The position numbers and the translations under genes are program-made. A DNA stretch of 47,907 nucleotides. Origin: CAYQJS01 sp964417895 (GTDB lineage Bacteria; Chloroflexota; UBA6077; SHYK01). The notes under the pieces were generated by a model that searched no databases, was not told the origin of the DNA, and worked only from the letters and a program-made list of their open reading frames with translations. Below are positions 33,983-41,718 of this stretch, in pieces; the stretch's first letter is position 1; each line of letters starts with the position of its first letter. The stretch covers positions 1 through 47,907 of the forward strand of contig CAYQJS010000045.1 of NCBI GenBank assembly GCA_964417895.1, read 5' to 3'.

Positions 33983-35944
33983 GTGGGGTCCGCCTCCCTG
34001 GGGCTCGTAGCCCTGGGCGACCTGGGCTGGTTCCGGCCGATGGTGGCGCTCGCGGTCCTCGGGGTAGCCGCCGTTGGAGCAGCGGTCATGTGGCGGCCAG
34101 CGATCGGTTGGCGCCCGGCGCGTCCCAGCGGGGGCGCGCTCGTCGCCGCGACTCTTCTCGTCGTCGGTTTCGTCCTGCTGGCACCGGGCTCGGAGAACTT
34201 CGTCGGCCCCCGCGACCCCGGCGTGTACGTCGCAACCGGCCTGGCCATCGCGCGCTCCGGCGGCACCGTGATCCACGACCCGGCCCTGCAGCTTCTGGCC
34301 GCGACGGTCGACCCGAGCCAGATGAACTCGTGGACCTACGAGCACGCAGCCAACCATGCCCGCATCCGCTTCCCGGCACAGCTCTTCATCCGCGACCTCA
34401 ACGCCGGCACGGTGGAGGGCGGATTCCTCCCCATCGTTCCCCTGTGGATCGCACTGGCGGTGGAACTGGGCGGCCTCGAGCCCGCGCTCCACGTCGCCGG
34501 CGCGTTCGGCATTCTGGCCCTTGTGTACGCGATGCTCGCGAGCCAGGCAGCAGCGACCCGCGGCGACTCGCGCGCGACGCCATTCTGGCCGCTCGTCGGC
34601 GCGATCCTGGCGGTGAGCTTCCCGCAGGTCTGGTGGGCGCGCGAGCCCATGGCCGAGTCGGCCCTCGGGGCCTTCAGCTGGATGGTCGGCTGGGCGGGCG
34701 TGCACTGGCTCAACGGCGGCGGATCGCGGTGGGCAGCGCTGGCGGCTCTCGGCGCCATCTGCGCGCTCTTGACGCGCGCCGATGGCATCCTCGTGGCAGG
34801 CGCTGTCGCGCTGCTCGGCGCGGTCCACGCAGCGCCCGGGCGCTCGGCGATGCTGATGATGCTGGCGCCGGGGGTCGTCGCTGCCGGGCTGCACTACGCA
34901 GTCGTGGCGCCTATCTATATGTCTATGACCTATGGCGCCGCGACGTTGAGCCGCGCGGCCGCGGGGCTGGCCGCGATCGCCGCCGTGGGCGGGGCGATGG
35001 CGGCAGTGTGGGGGCTACACCGAGCGCGCTCCACCCGCCGGCTCGCTGCCATGCTGACTCACCGGGCGGCCTGGGCCCAGCGCGCGGCCGTACTGCTCTT
35101 CATCGCGCTCAGCACGGCCGTAGCGCTGAGCGGAGCGATGCCCGGTGCCGCTCGCGATGCTCCGCTGGGGGGGGCCTCGCCGTTGGCCTGGCTGCCAGGC
35201 TACGTCCCCTGGCCTATCCTGGTGCTGGCCGCGGTGGGCCTGGCAGCGCTTGGCTGGAATGGAACGCCCCGTCGAATCCTGCCGCTCCTGCTCGTCGGGG
35301 GCCTTCCCGCGCTGCTCTACCTGCCTGATGCCCTCGTGACCGCCGACCACCCGTGGATGACGCGGCGCCTGGTCCCGGCCGTGATCCCCCTGCTGGCGGT
35401 CGCCGCCAGCGTCGGAGGGCGAGCCCTCTGGCAGCTCGACCCGCCGGGCCCCTTCGCCCGAGCGCGCTTGGCGGGCCCGTGCGCCGCGGCGCTCCTGGCC
35501 GGGCTCGGCCTGGGGCTCGCCGTCGCCCAGGATCGGGAGCTCCTCGGGCCGCGCCACGGGGCTGGCGCCTTCGAAGGGCTGGCGGCTCTCGCGGCGGACC
35601 TGCCACCCAACGCCGTCGTGGTGTTCCCGGCAGGGGAGGCCGGGGTCCACCTGGCGATGCCCCTCCAGGCGGTATTCGGGGTCGATGCCTTCGCGATTCC
35701 CGAGGCGGAGCTCACCCCCGCGATCGGGACGACGCTCGCCCGCATGGAGCAGTTCGGACGTGCCGTCTACTGGGCTGAGGACGCCGGGCGGCCGCCCGCG
35801 CCACCCGAGGGGCTTACCGCAACTCGCGTCGGAACGACGCGCATCAGCTACGCGTCGGCGGACCACGGGCGGACGCCGCCCCCGCTACAGCTAGCTGCCA
35901 TCGACCACGTGGTTACGCTCTACCGGGTTGCGGCCTCGCCCTGA
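33983..35944 (+). CDS. Polytopic membrane protein, GT-C glycosyltransferase-like
   Basis: About 653 residues, with ten or more hydrophobic helices. An early extracytoplasmic loop contains GPRDPGVYVATGLAIARSGG, whose Asp is placed like the catalytic acid of GT-C enzymes, then HDPALQLLAATVDPSQMNSW. The repeated Ala/Leu/Gly helices end about residue 520, followed by a soluble C-terminal domain (AADLPPNAVVVFPAGEAGVH, MEQFGRAVYWAEDAGRPP). This arrangement, membrane core plus C-terminal periplasmic domain, matches lipid-linked sugar transferases in form only. The GTG at 33983 is tentative: the frame is open upstream to beyond 33890 without a better start codon. Confidence 0.65.
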   Translation: MGSASLGLVALGDLGWFRPMVALAVLGVAAVGAAVMWRPAIGWRPARPSGGALVAATLLVVGFVLLAPGSENFVGPRDPGVYVATGLAIARSGGTVIHDPALQLLAATVDPSQMNSWTYEHAANHARIRFPAQLFIRDLNAGTVEGGFLPIVPLWIALAVELGGLEPALHVAGAFGILALVYAMLASQAAATRGDSRATPFWPLVGAILAVSFPQVWWAREPMAESALGAFSWMVGWAGVHWLNGGGSRWAALAALGAICALLTRADGILVAGAVALLGAVHAAPGRSAMLMMLAPGVVAAGLHYAVVAPIYMSMTYGAATLSRAAAGLAAIAAVGGAMAAVWGLHRARSTRRLAAMLTHRAAWAQRAAVLLFIALSTAVALSGAMPGAARDAPLGGASPLAWLPGYVPWPILVLAAVGLAALGWNGTPRRILPLLLVGGLPALLYLPDALVTADHPWMTRRLVPAVIPLLAVAASVGGRALWQLDPPGPFARARLAGPCAAALLAGLGLGLAVAQDRELLGPRHGAGAFEGLAALAADLPPNAVVVFPAGEAGVHLAMPLQAVFGVDAFAIPEAELTPAIGTTLARMEQFGRAVYWAEDAGRPPAPPEGLTATRVGTTRISYASADHGRTPPPLQLAAIDHVVTLYRVAASP

Positions 35945-36040
35945 GTCCGCCTGGGGCGAGTCCGCCTAATACCTCGCGGCACAAGTCGCCCGTCGGTTCC
36001 GTCGTTCGGTAGGGCGGAGGCGTCCCCTTGGTGCCTGGTC

Positions 36041-36589
36041 TCAGTAAGGCAGGAAAGTCTGAGGCAGCGGCGTGCCGTACGGACTCAACGTTGAGGGCGT
36101 CGCCCCAGGCACCGGCGGGGCGGGCGCCGCCACCGTGGTGACGACCAGTGTGTAGGGCTCCTCGCTCGCCTCGCCACTCGGGCTGTCCACCACGATCCAG
36201 TAGGAGCCGATTCCGATGTTGCTGACGGTGAGGACCTCGTCCTGGGTGCTGGGGTTGTTAGACAGGCCCAGCAGCGAATTGTCCGGCCCGTACACCCACA
36301 GCTGGTAGTCGGCAAAGAGATTCGTCAGCGCGACAGTGAAGTCTTGGCCATTCGTGACGTTCAGCAGCCAGTTGTGCGTCGTCGTCGCATCGTTGAGGGC
36401 AGCCCCAACGGGAGTTTGCAGCTCCATAGGGCAGCCACTCGCGGAAGGCTGGGCGCACGCCTCCTGAGCCAGGGCCCCTGTGGCCGGCGCGCTCCATTGC
36501 GTGGTGAAGACGCCGACCGCGAAGGCGGCGATCCCGACGAACGCGATCACAAGCATTGGCGTGTTGCGCGCGAGGCTTGCTAGAGGCAT
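36041..36589 (-). CDS. Exported protein with PPC-like beta domain
   Basis: A 182-residue protein. ATG 36589 follows AGGAGATTGGC. A signal or anchor segment spans about residues 13-32, followed by a Cys pair (EACAQPSASGCPM). The middle, THNWLLNVTNGQDFTVALTN to YWIVVDSPSGEASEEPYTLV, looks like a bacterial pre-peptidase C-terminal (PPC) beta-sandwich, with LTN...YQLWVYGPDNSLLGLSNN strands. A Pro-rich tail ends it. PPC domains usually sit on proteases; alone they may bind the surface or a partner. No enzyme activity is visible. Confidence 0.72.
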   Translation of the reverse strand: MPLASLARNTPMLVIAFVGIAAFAVGVFTTQWSAPATGALAQEACAQPSASGCPMELQTPVGAALNDATTTHNWLLNVTNGQDFTVALTNLFADYQLWVYGPDNSLLGLSNNPSTQDEVLTVSNIGIGSYWIVVDSPSGEASEEPYTLVVTTVAAPAPPVPGATPSTLSPYGTPLPQTFLPY

Positions 36590-36777
36590 GCCAATCTCCT
36601 GAATCTGGACTTTGGGGTGGCGGCGCCACCGGGCGCATGGCGGGATCATGAGCAGAAGGACTTGAGCTGCCGGCTGTCGCGAACAGCCTCACATTCTACA
36701 ATTCCGGCACGCGGGCCCGGCGTCCGGGACGACCTCAACCAACGATTTCCAACTCCGTGCGAAGATTTGAGGCTGCA

Positions 36778-37272
36778 TCAGCTCCCGCGGTTGCGCGCAG
36801 GGCGCCGGTCGGGTGGCGGCCTCACTGCATCGCCCGCCCCCAGGAGTCGTTCAAGGGACTCCGCGATCGCGTTGAGATCATCCTCGCTCAGGTGCGCCGC
36901 GAAGTGCCGCATAACACCGTCGGCGTAGGTCGCGCCGGCGCGACGCAGCGCGGCCCGGCCCTCGCGCGTCAAGCAGGCGATGGCGACGCGCGCATCAGAC
37001 GGATCTGGCCGCCGCTCGAGCAGCCCCCGCTCCACGAGCTGATCGACCAGCCGTGAAACTCCGCTCGCTGAGAGCAGCACGCTCGTCGCCAGGTCGGACA
37101 TCCTCATGGCCCCGCCCGGAGCTCGGGCAAGCCGTTCGAGCACCTCGTAGGCGCGGAGGGAGATGCCGCCGCGCTGGCTGAGATCGGCATCAAGGGCGCG
37201 CGCTACCCGCCGGTGCGTCCGAAGCAATGCGCGCCAGGCTGACAGGGCAAGGTCGTCGGCGCCTCGGTTCAT
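36778..37272 (-). CDS. MarR-family transcriptional repressor
   Basis: A 164-residue winged-helix repressor. An N-terminal dimerisation helix (SAWRALLRTHRRVARALDAD) is followed by the DNA-binding core: SLRAYEVLERLARAPGGAMR, MSDLATSVLLSASGVSRLVD (recognition helix region), and the wing RRPDPSDARVAIACLTREGR. C-terminal dimer helices follow. MarR proteins release DNA on binding small, often aromatic, ligands. ATG 37272 lies 18 bases from the first of three TTGCN4GCAA operators, strongly suggesting autorepression. The divergent gene at 37418 shares the control region. The aromatic catabolism genes around it suggest, but do not show, an aromatic ligand. Confidence 0.88.
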   Translation of the reverse strand: MNRGADDLALSAWRALLRTHRRVARALDADLSQRGGISLRAYEVLERLARAPGGAMRMSDLATSVLLSASGVSRLVDQLVERGLLERRPDPSDARVAIACLTREGRAALRRAGATYADGVMRHFAAHLSEDDLNAIAESLERLLGAGDAVRPPPDRRPARNRGS

Positions 37273-37289
37273 CACTCTACCCGCCGAAA

Positions 37290-37361
37290 CTTGCGTGTGC
37301 AAGCAACCTTGTTATATACTTGCGTGTGCAAGCAAAAAGATGAACATCATTGCCTGCGCAA
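37290..37361. promoter_or_regulatory. Three tandem MarR-type operators with overlapping promoter
   Basis: TTGC-N4-GCAA palindromes at 37291-37302 and 37320-37331 (both TTGCGTGTGCAA) and 37350-37361 (TTGCCTGCGCAA), spaced 29 and 30 bp, close to three DNA turns. A plus-strand TTGCGT/TATACT pair (37291-37296 and 37315-37320, 18-bp spacer) overlaps operators 1 and 2, so bound repressor would block it. Confidence 0.82.
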
Positions 37362-37417
37362 GCAAGTATATCGAATTGGGGTCAGAGAGGGCCCCAAGGT
37401 TTCAACTGGAGGAGACC

Positions 37418-37627
37418 ATGGCAGCCAACGTTACCACGACCACACGCCCCCTCGCGAGCGCGGCCATTCGCACCGATCGTCGGATGGAGCGCCCCGCAGT
37501 CCGCGCGACGCGCCTGGGAGAGGACGCCGCCCCTGCGGCGACGTACCGAGACCAGACGCAGGACCCCACGACAGCTACCCGCCGTATAGCGGACCGCATT
37601 CTCTCCGAGACGTGGGGTTGGAGCTAG
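37418..37627 (+). CDS. 69-residue protein of unknown function under MarR control
   Basis: ATG 37418 is preceded by GGAGGAGACC, a very strong ribosome site. The product is hydrophilic, basic and Thr/Arg/Ala-rich (MAANVTTTTRPLASAAIRTD at the start, RRIADRILSETWGWS at the end), with no signal peptide or Cys. Much may be disordered, with one amphipathic helix at the C terminus. It is divergent from marR and shares the triple operator, so it is the gene most directly controlled by that repressor. I recognise no family; an effector, adaptor or leader role are all possible. Confidence 0.65.
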   Translation: MAANVTTTTRPLASAAIRTDRRMERPAVRATRLGEDAAPAATYRDQTQDPTTATRRIADRILSETWGWS

Positions 37628-37845
37628 GGAATTCCCTCTTCCTCTGGGAGAGGGGAAGGGTGAGGGCGCTCCCTCCCCGCGCCTTTCATCCTCTGTGGTG
37701 CCGGGAGACGACATGGACCATTCTGAGGCCGAAGGAGCCGCAGCTCCGAGGACACGAATCCTCACTGCGATCGGGATGACAGACCTCGGTCCGCGTTACC
37801 ATTGCCCCGCCGGCGGATAATCAGGCACCGCCGAGAGGGGGAACG

Positions 37846-38802
37846 ATGGCAGAGCCGACGCTTCGCCTGGGCATCGCGGACCACGATCTCAACACGGCCA
37901 TAATCGACGGCACGGTGAAGGTTGAGGGCTTCCAGCTCGACATCGCGCACTCAACGAATGACGGCGCCATTCACTCGCTGTTACGAGAGGGCAAGCTCGA
38001 CGCCTGCGAGTATTCATTCGGCAGCTATATGGCCGAGCGGGCACGGGGGGTTCCGTACATCGCCGTTCCGGCCTTCCCCAACCGAAAATTCCGCCTCTCT
38101 TACATCTTTGTAAATAGCGCCGCGGGAATCAACGGGCCCCGGGATCTCGAAGGAAAGCGCGTCGGCATCCTCACCTGGGCCAACACCGCGGGGATCTGGG
38201 CTCGCGGCGCGCTGCATCACCACTACGGTGTCGACCTCACCAGCATCCGCTGGTGCTCGCGCCAACCCGCGCCGCCCGGCCTTCCGCCGGGCATGGTCGT
38301 CGAGCACGTGCGCGACGCCAACCTGGACGGTTTGCTCGTTGCCGGCGAGCTCGACGCGGTGATCCAGGCAGACGTTCCTCCCTCGATCACACGCAAGGAT
38401 CCCCGCGTGCGCCGGCTCTTTCCGGACTACAAGTCAGAGGAGCAGGGCTACTTCCGCAGTACCGGTATCTTCCCCATCAGCCACCTGGTCACGCTCCCGC
38501 AGGAGTTCGTCGATCGCCACCCGGCCGCGCCGGTCGCGTTGCTAGAGGCGTTTCGGCGGTCCCGAGACGAGGCGTTCCATCGCATCGAGGACCAGCAGAT
38601 CCTATCCATCTCCTGGGCGAGTGCGCTGCAGGACGAGCAACGGGCGCTGATGGGCCCCAACTACTGGGCGTACAACGTCGAAGACAACGTCGTTCCGCTG
38701 GAGTCGATGATCTCCTTTGCCCAGGAGCAGGGCGTGACGCCGCGGCGCGTGCCACTCGACAGCCTGTTCGTCCCGGAGGCGGCGGCGCTGCCCGGCTTCT
38801 AA
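37846..38802 (+). CDS. 4,5-dihydroxyphthalate decarboxylase-like / NMT1-like protein
   Basis: A 318-residue protein with a periplasmic-binding-type fold but no signal peptide (it starts MAEPTLRLGIADHDLNTAII after GAGAGGGGGAACG). That fits cytoplasmic 4,5-dihydroxyphthalate decarboxylase (Pht5 type), which belongs to this fold group. Typical strings are DACEYSFGSYMAERARGVPY, AVPAFPNRKFRLSYIFVN, GPRDLEGKRVGILTW, and DAVIQADVPPSITRKDPRVR. The canonical reaction is loss of CO2 from 4,5-dihydroxyphthalate to protocatechuate. With a phthalate-dioxygenase-like gene 4 kb away this is suggestive, but many proteins carrying this annotation have untested substrates. Confidence 0.72.
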   Translation: MAEPTLRLGIADHDLNTAIIDGTVKVEGFQLDIAHSTNDGAIHSLLREGKLDACEYSFGSYMAERARGVPYIAVPAFPNRKFRLSYIFVNSAAGINGPRDLEGKRVGILTWANTAGIWARGALHHHYGVDLTSIRWCSRQPAPPGLPPGMVVEHVRDANLDGLLVAGELDAVIQADVPPSITRKDPRVRRLFPDYKSEEQGYFRSTGIFPISHLVTLPQEFVDRHPAAPVALLEAFRRSRDEAFHRIEDQQILSISWASALQDEQRALMGPNYWAYNVEDNVVPLESMISFAQEQGVTPRRVPLDSLFVPEAAALPGF

Positions 38803-39131
38803 GGGCGGGTGAAAACCCGCTCACCCTGAGCTTGTCGAAGGGCCCCGGTGTGGTTCGACAGGCTCACCACGAGCGGAACTCAAACTTTTTGCAGCAGCCT
38901 GCTAAGGCGGGTGACGCACCCCCCTCCCTAACCCTCCCCCTCAAGGGGGGAGGGTGACTACTCCACCCATGCCCTACCCCTCAAGGCGGAAAGCCCTCAC
39001 CCCCCAGCCCCCTCTCCCAATGCCCGGCGAGGGGGCGTGCTCCGCGCCGGGACCCTCCCCCAGGATTGGGGGAGGGGTTTGGGGTGGGGCCGCGAACCGC
39101 CAGAGAGGCGATGCAGATGACCTCTGACCCG
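38803..39131. other. Intergenic region packed with repeats
   Basis: 329 bases between convergent genes. Contents in order: repeat B copy 2 (38828-38905), a repeat-A-like fragment GTGACGCACCCCCCTCCC (from about 38911) with a C-rich/G-rich stem, and a longer GC-rich hairpin region (38985-39095, CCCTCACCCCCCAGCCCCCT to GGGGTTTGGGGTGGGG). No gene is seen. Confidence 0.65.
38828..38905. repeat. Repeat family B, copy 2 (left end lost)
   Basis: Matches copy 1 from the inner GAGCTTGTCGAA (38828-38839) through TTCGACAGGCTCACCACGAG (from 38854) to the right end GCAGCAGCCTGCTAAG. The left 16-bp end is missing. It lies 25 bases after the decarboxylase-like stop, as copy 1 lies after the oxygenase. Confidence 0.8.
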
Positions 39132-39752
39132 CTACGCCTTCGTGGGGAGCATCTCGCAGGGTGTCTGGCGAGGGCCGAGGCTCTCGTAGTACTCGCACGT
39201 CTCCGGGTTGTATCTGCCCTGGTTGAAGTCGCCACCCTTCTGGCTGCGGATGATGATCGCGACGGTCCGCTCGCCGACGGTCACCTCGGTATGGATCTCG
39301 TAGGGGCGCACCAGATCGATCTCCCCGGGGCCGACGTGCAGGTCGGCGGCCTTCCTGATCTCGGCGTAGTCGGGCCTGGAACGATCGTCGAGGCGCTCGT
39401 ACCGCTCGATCCGCTCATGCCCGTCGAGCACGCCGTAGAGCGTGTAAATTTGGGCGTGATCGTGAATGCGCGTACGCCCGCCCTGGCGGGCATCGCCCTT
39501 CGTCAGGCCGTTGATAGCGAACCCGTAGTCCGGATCTTCGTAGAACAGCAAGTTCTCGGCCCGCCCGTCCTGCGGGACGCAGTCCGGCCACTGCCTCGAG
39601 GCCTGGAGCACCTCGGGGTCGGCCAGCAGCTCCGCCAGGACAGGGGTTAGCTCAGTCCACCGCTTCTCCGGGTCCGATTCTTCGGCGAACAGATCGCGCG
39701 TCTTGCTGATGAACCGATCGAGGGCGTTGTGCGTTCTCGTCTCGACGACCAT
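39132..39752 (-). CDS. Cysteine dioxygenase-like cupin enzyme
   Basis: A 206-residue metal-dependent beta-helix enzyme (COG5553-like). The cupin core is TRIHDHAQIYTLYGVLDGHE (about residues 95-115), whose HDH fits the His-x-His iron ligands of thiol dioxygenases, then PGEIDLVRPYEIHTEVTVGE with the third His, and ending VAIIIRSQKGGDFNQGRYNP. The N-terminal helical part (RFISKTRDLFAEESDPEKRW) is typical of the group. The thiol or other small substrate is not known. ATG 39752 follows AGGAGGCAACCC, which decides the start. Confidence 0.75.
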   Translation of the reverse strand: MVVETRTHNALDRFISKTRDLFAEESDPEKRWTELTPVLAELLADPEVLQASRQWPDCVPQDGRAENLLFYEDPDYGFAINGLTKGDARQGGRTRIHDHAQIYTLYGVLDGHERIERYERLDDRSRPDYAEIRKAADLHVGPGEIDLVRPYEIHTEVTVGERTVAIIIRSQKGGDFNQGRYNPETCEYYESLGPRQTPCEMLPTKA

Positions 39753-39833
39753 GGGTTGCCTCCTTCTCATCTGCGAGCCCGTTCATCCTGAGCCCATTCA
39801 TCCTGAACCGGTCGAAGGACGAGCGGGCTCGGG

Positions 39834-40983
39834 CTACGCGCTGGCGGCCGCGGGACTCAGTACCTCGGGCACCTCCGTCACGGAATAGAAGCGGGCACAG
39901 TTGTCCCACAGGATCTTGCGCTTGTCCTCGTCGGAGAGCGGCAGCTTGAGGAAGTACTCCACCGCCTCTGGATACCGCGAGTCGCCGTGAGGATAGTCGG
40001 TCGAGAACACCAGCTGATCGCTTCCAAAATCGTCGATCATGTGCCGCGCGGGGATTTCGTCCGGCTCGACAGACACGACGCACTGGCGCTTGAAGTACTC
40101 GCTGGGGGCCATAGTCAGCGACGGCATGAACACGTCGCCCTCCAGCTCGTGGAGCTCATCCATGCGCCACACGAGCCATGGCACCCAGGAGCAGTTGGCT
40201 TCCAGAAACGCAACCTTGAGCCTCCGGTGGTGTTCCAGGACGCCGCCGGCCAGGAAGCTGCCCAGGCCGAGCATCTGCTCGAACGGCTGCGCGTAGATGC
40301 GCCGGAGCCCGAAATTCGGGTCGAACCAGTCGCCAGTCTGCCGCGACCGCGAGCCAGTGGCCTCGTGGAAACCCACGGGGATGTCGAGCGCTTCGAGGGT
40401 GTCCCACAGCGGCTCGTAATAGGGGTCGTGCCAGGTTTTTCCGTTGACGATGTTGGACCGGAGAAAGACCGCCCGAAATCCCAGCTCGTCAATCACGCGA
40501 TGGGTCTCTGCGACGGCGTCCTTGATGTCGTAGACGGAAAGCATCCCCGCGCCCAGGAGCCGCCTCGTGTCCATCTTACAGAAGTCGAACATCCAGTCGT
40601 TGTACGCCCGGGCAATGGCGTCGGCGAAGCGGGGATCAAGGTCGGGGCGGGTGAGCACGCTCAAGCCGCGGCTGGGGAACATGACCGCAACGTCGATCCC
40701 CTCCACGTCCATCGCCTCTAGCTGGCAGTCGGCGGTCCAGCCGCGTTGCGAATGGTCGCGGTAGAGCGCCTGGTTGCGCTCGTAGTTGCGGCCGCGTTGC
40801 GGGGGTGCGCCTGGAGTCGGGCTCGCCGTCTGGGAAGAACAGGCCGAGGTCGCGGACGTTCTCCGATGTCCTGCCCCGAGGTGCGATGGACCGAAACTCC
40901 GGGGCGATGTAGCGCTCCCAGAGGTCGGGCGGCTCCATGATGTGCATGTCGCTGTCGAACACTTTGAACCCGGCTTTCGCCAC
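39834..40983 (-). pseudogene. Amidohydrolase-2 family enzyme, frameshifted
   Basis: One frame, from ATG 40983, gives the N terminus (KVFDSDMHIMEPPDLWERYI), where D-x-H is the start of the TIM-barrel metal site. Near 40805-40815 the frame shifts by one base. The next frame continues RNYERNQALYRDHSQRGWTA, LEAMDVEGIDVAVMFPSRGL and on to VGFHEATG, FLEANCSWVPWLV and LVFSTDYPHGDSRYPEAVEY, with the metal or catalytic Asp and His. Skipping one base restores about 380 residues. The family includes decarboxylases and hydrolases of aromatic-acid pathways. Intact motifs on both sides suggest a sequencing indel as likely as a lesion. Confidence 0.78.
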
Positions 40984-41129
40984 GGTTTCTTACCCCCGGC
41001 CGCTCGTGCTGAGCAGCGTCCATCACAGGCTCTGACAATACCCCCTGGCCTCCATAGCAGTCCAGCTCTGGGGGCCCCACCCCGCTATACTGAGGAAGTA
41101 AACATCGATAAACGCGAAGGAGGATTTCG

Positions 41130-41501
41130 ATGGCAGAGTCGCGCAAGATGGTCAAGCGGAACTTCGAGGCGCCCGATGAGGTCCGACCGGCGGGTTTGGG
41201 AACGGCCCAGGTGGTTGGCGGCCTGGGCGAGATCACGATGATGCGCGTAACCCTGCAGCCCGGCTGGCGCTGGTCAAACGACGTCAAGCCCATCGTTAAG
41301 ACGGAGAGCTGCCAGGCCCCGCACTTGAACTACGTGCTCTCCGGCCGCATCCACGTGGTCATGGACGATGGCTCGGAGGAGGAGTTCGGCCCGGGCGACC
41401 TCGCCGCGATCCCACCGGGCCATGACGCGTGGGTTGTTGGAAACGAGTCCTTGGTCGCACTTGACGTAACGGGTGCTGGGGTCTGGGCCAAGCCCCACTG
41501 A
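41130..41501 (+). CDS. Small single-domain cupin
   Basis: A 123-residue protein with one cupin barrel: WRWSNDVKPIVKTESCQAPH, LNYVLSGRIHVVMDDGSEEE, FGPGDLAAIPPGHDAWVVGN. His residues near 66, 76 and 95 may bind metal. The first cupin motif lacks the usual HxH, so it may be a sensor or isomerase-like rather than an oxygenase. GAAGGAGGATTTCG precedes ATG 41130. TATACT at 41096-41101 looks like a -10 box, but no matching -35 is seen. It is divergent from the amidohydrolase gene, 146 bases apart. Confidence 0.82.
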   Translation: MAESRKMVKRNFEAPDEVRPAGLGTAQVVGGLGEITMMRVTLQPGWRWSNDVKPIVKTESCQAPHLNYVLSGRIHVVMDDGSEEEFGPGDLAAIPPGHDAWVVGNESLVALDVTGAGVWAKPH

Positions 41502-41540
41502 GGCAGGGTCGCGTCGAAGGTTCGGGGATTTGCGCCGTAT

Positions 41541-41690
41541 GGCTACCCCCCCACCCCTCCCCCGCAAGGGGGGAGGGGGGGTTTCTTTCCCTGCCCCGCA
41601 AGAGGGAGGGGGTTTTTCTTTCGCTCCCCCCGCGACGGGAGGGGGTGACGTAGCCGCCGACCCGGGGGTCACGAATTTGCGCGACGTTGT
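41541..41690 (+). repeat. Dispersed palindromic repeat, family A, copy 3
   Basis: Two or three GC-rich stems (CCCTCCCCCGCAAGGGGGGA, CCTGCCCCGCAAGAGGGAGG) followed by the conserved tail GTGACGTAGCCGCCGACCCG, GGGTCACGAA and GCGCGACGTTGTGC. The left TTCGTGACC end found in copies 1 and 2 is absent. Confidence 0.78.
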
Positions 41691-41718
41691 GCTATGACCG
41701 CCCCAGGTAGCGGGGCGG

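Noticed and set aside
34090..35328. 412-residue open frame in another register of the membrane-protein gene
   Set aside because: It is Arg/Gly/Pro-rich, overlaps the whole better-supported gene at 33983-35944, and has no domain content: a shadow frame.
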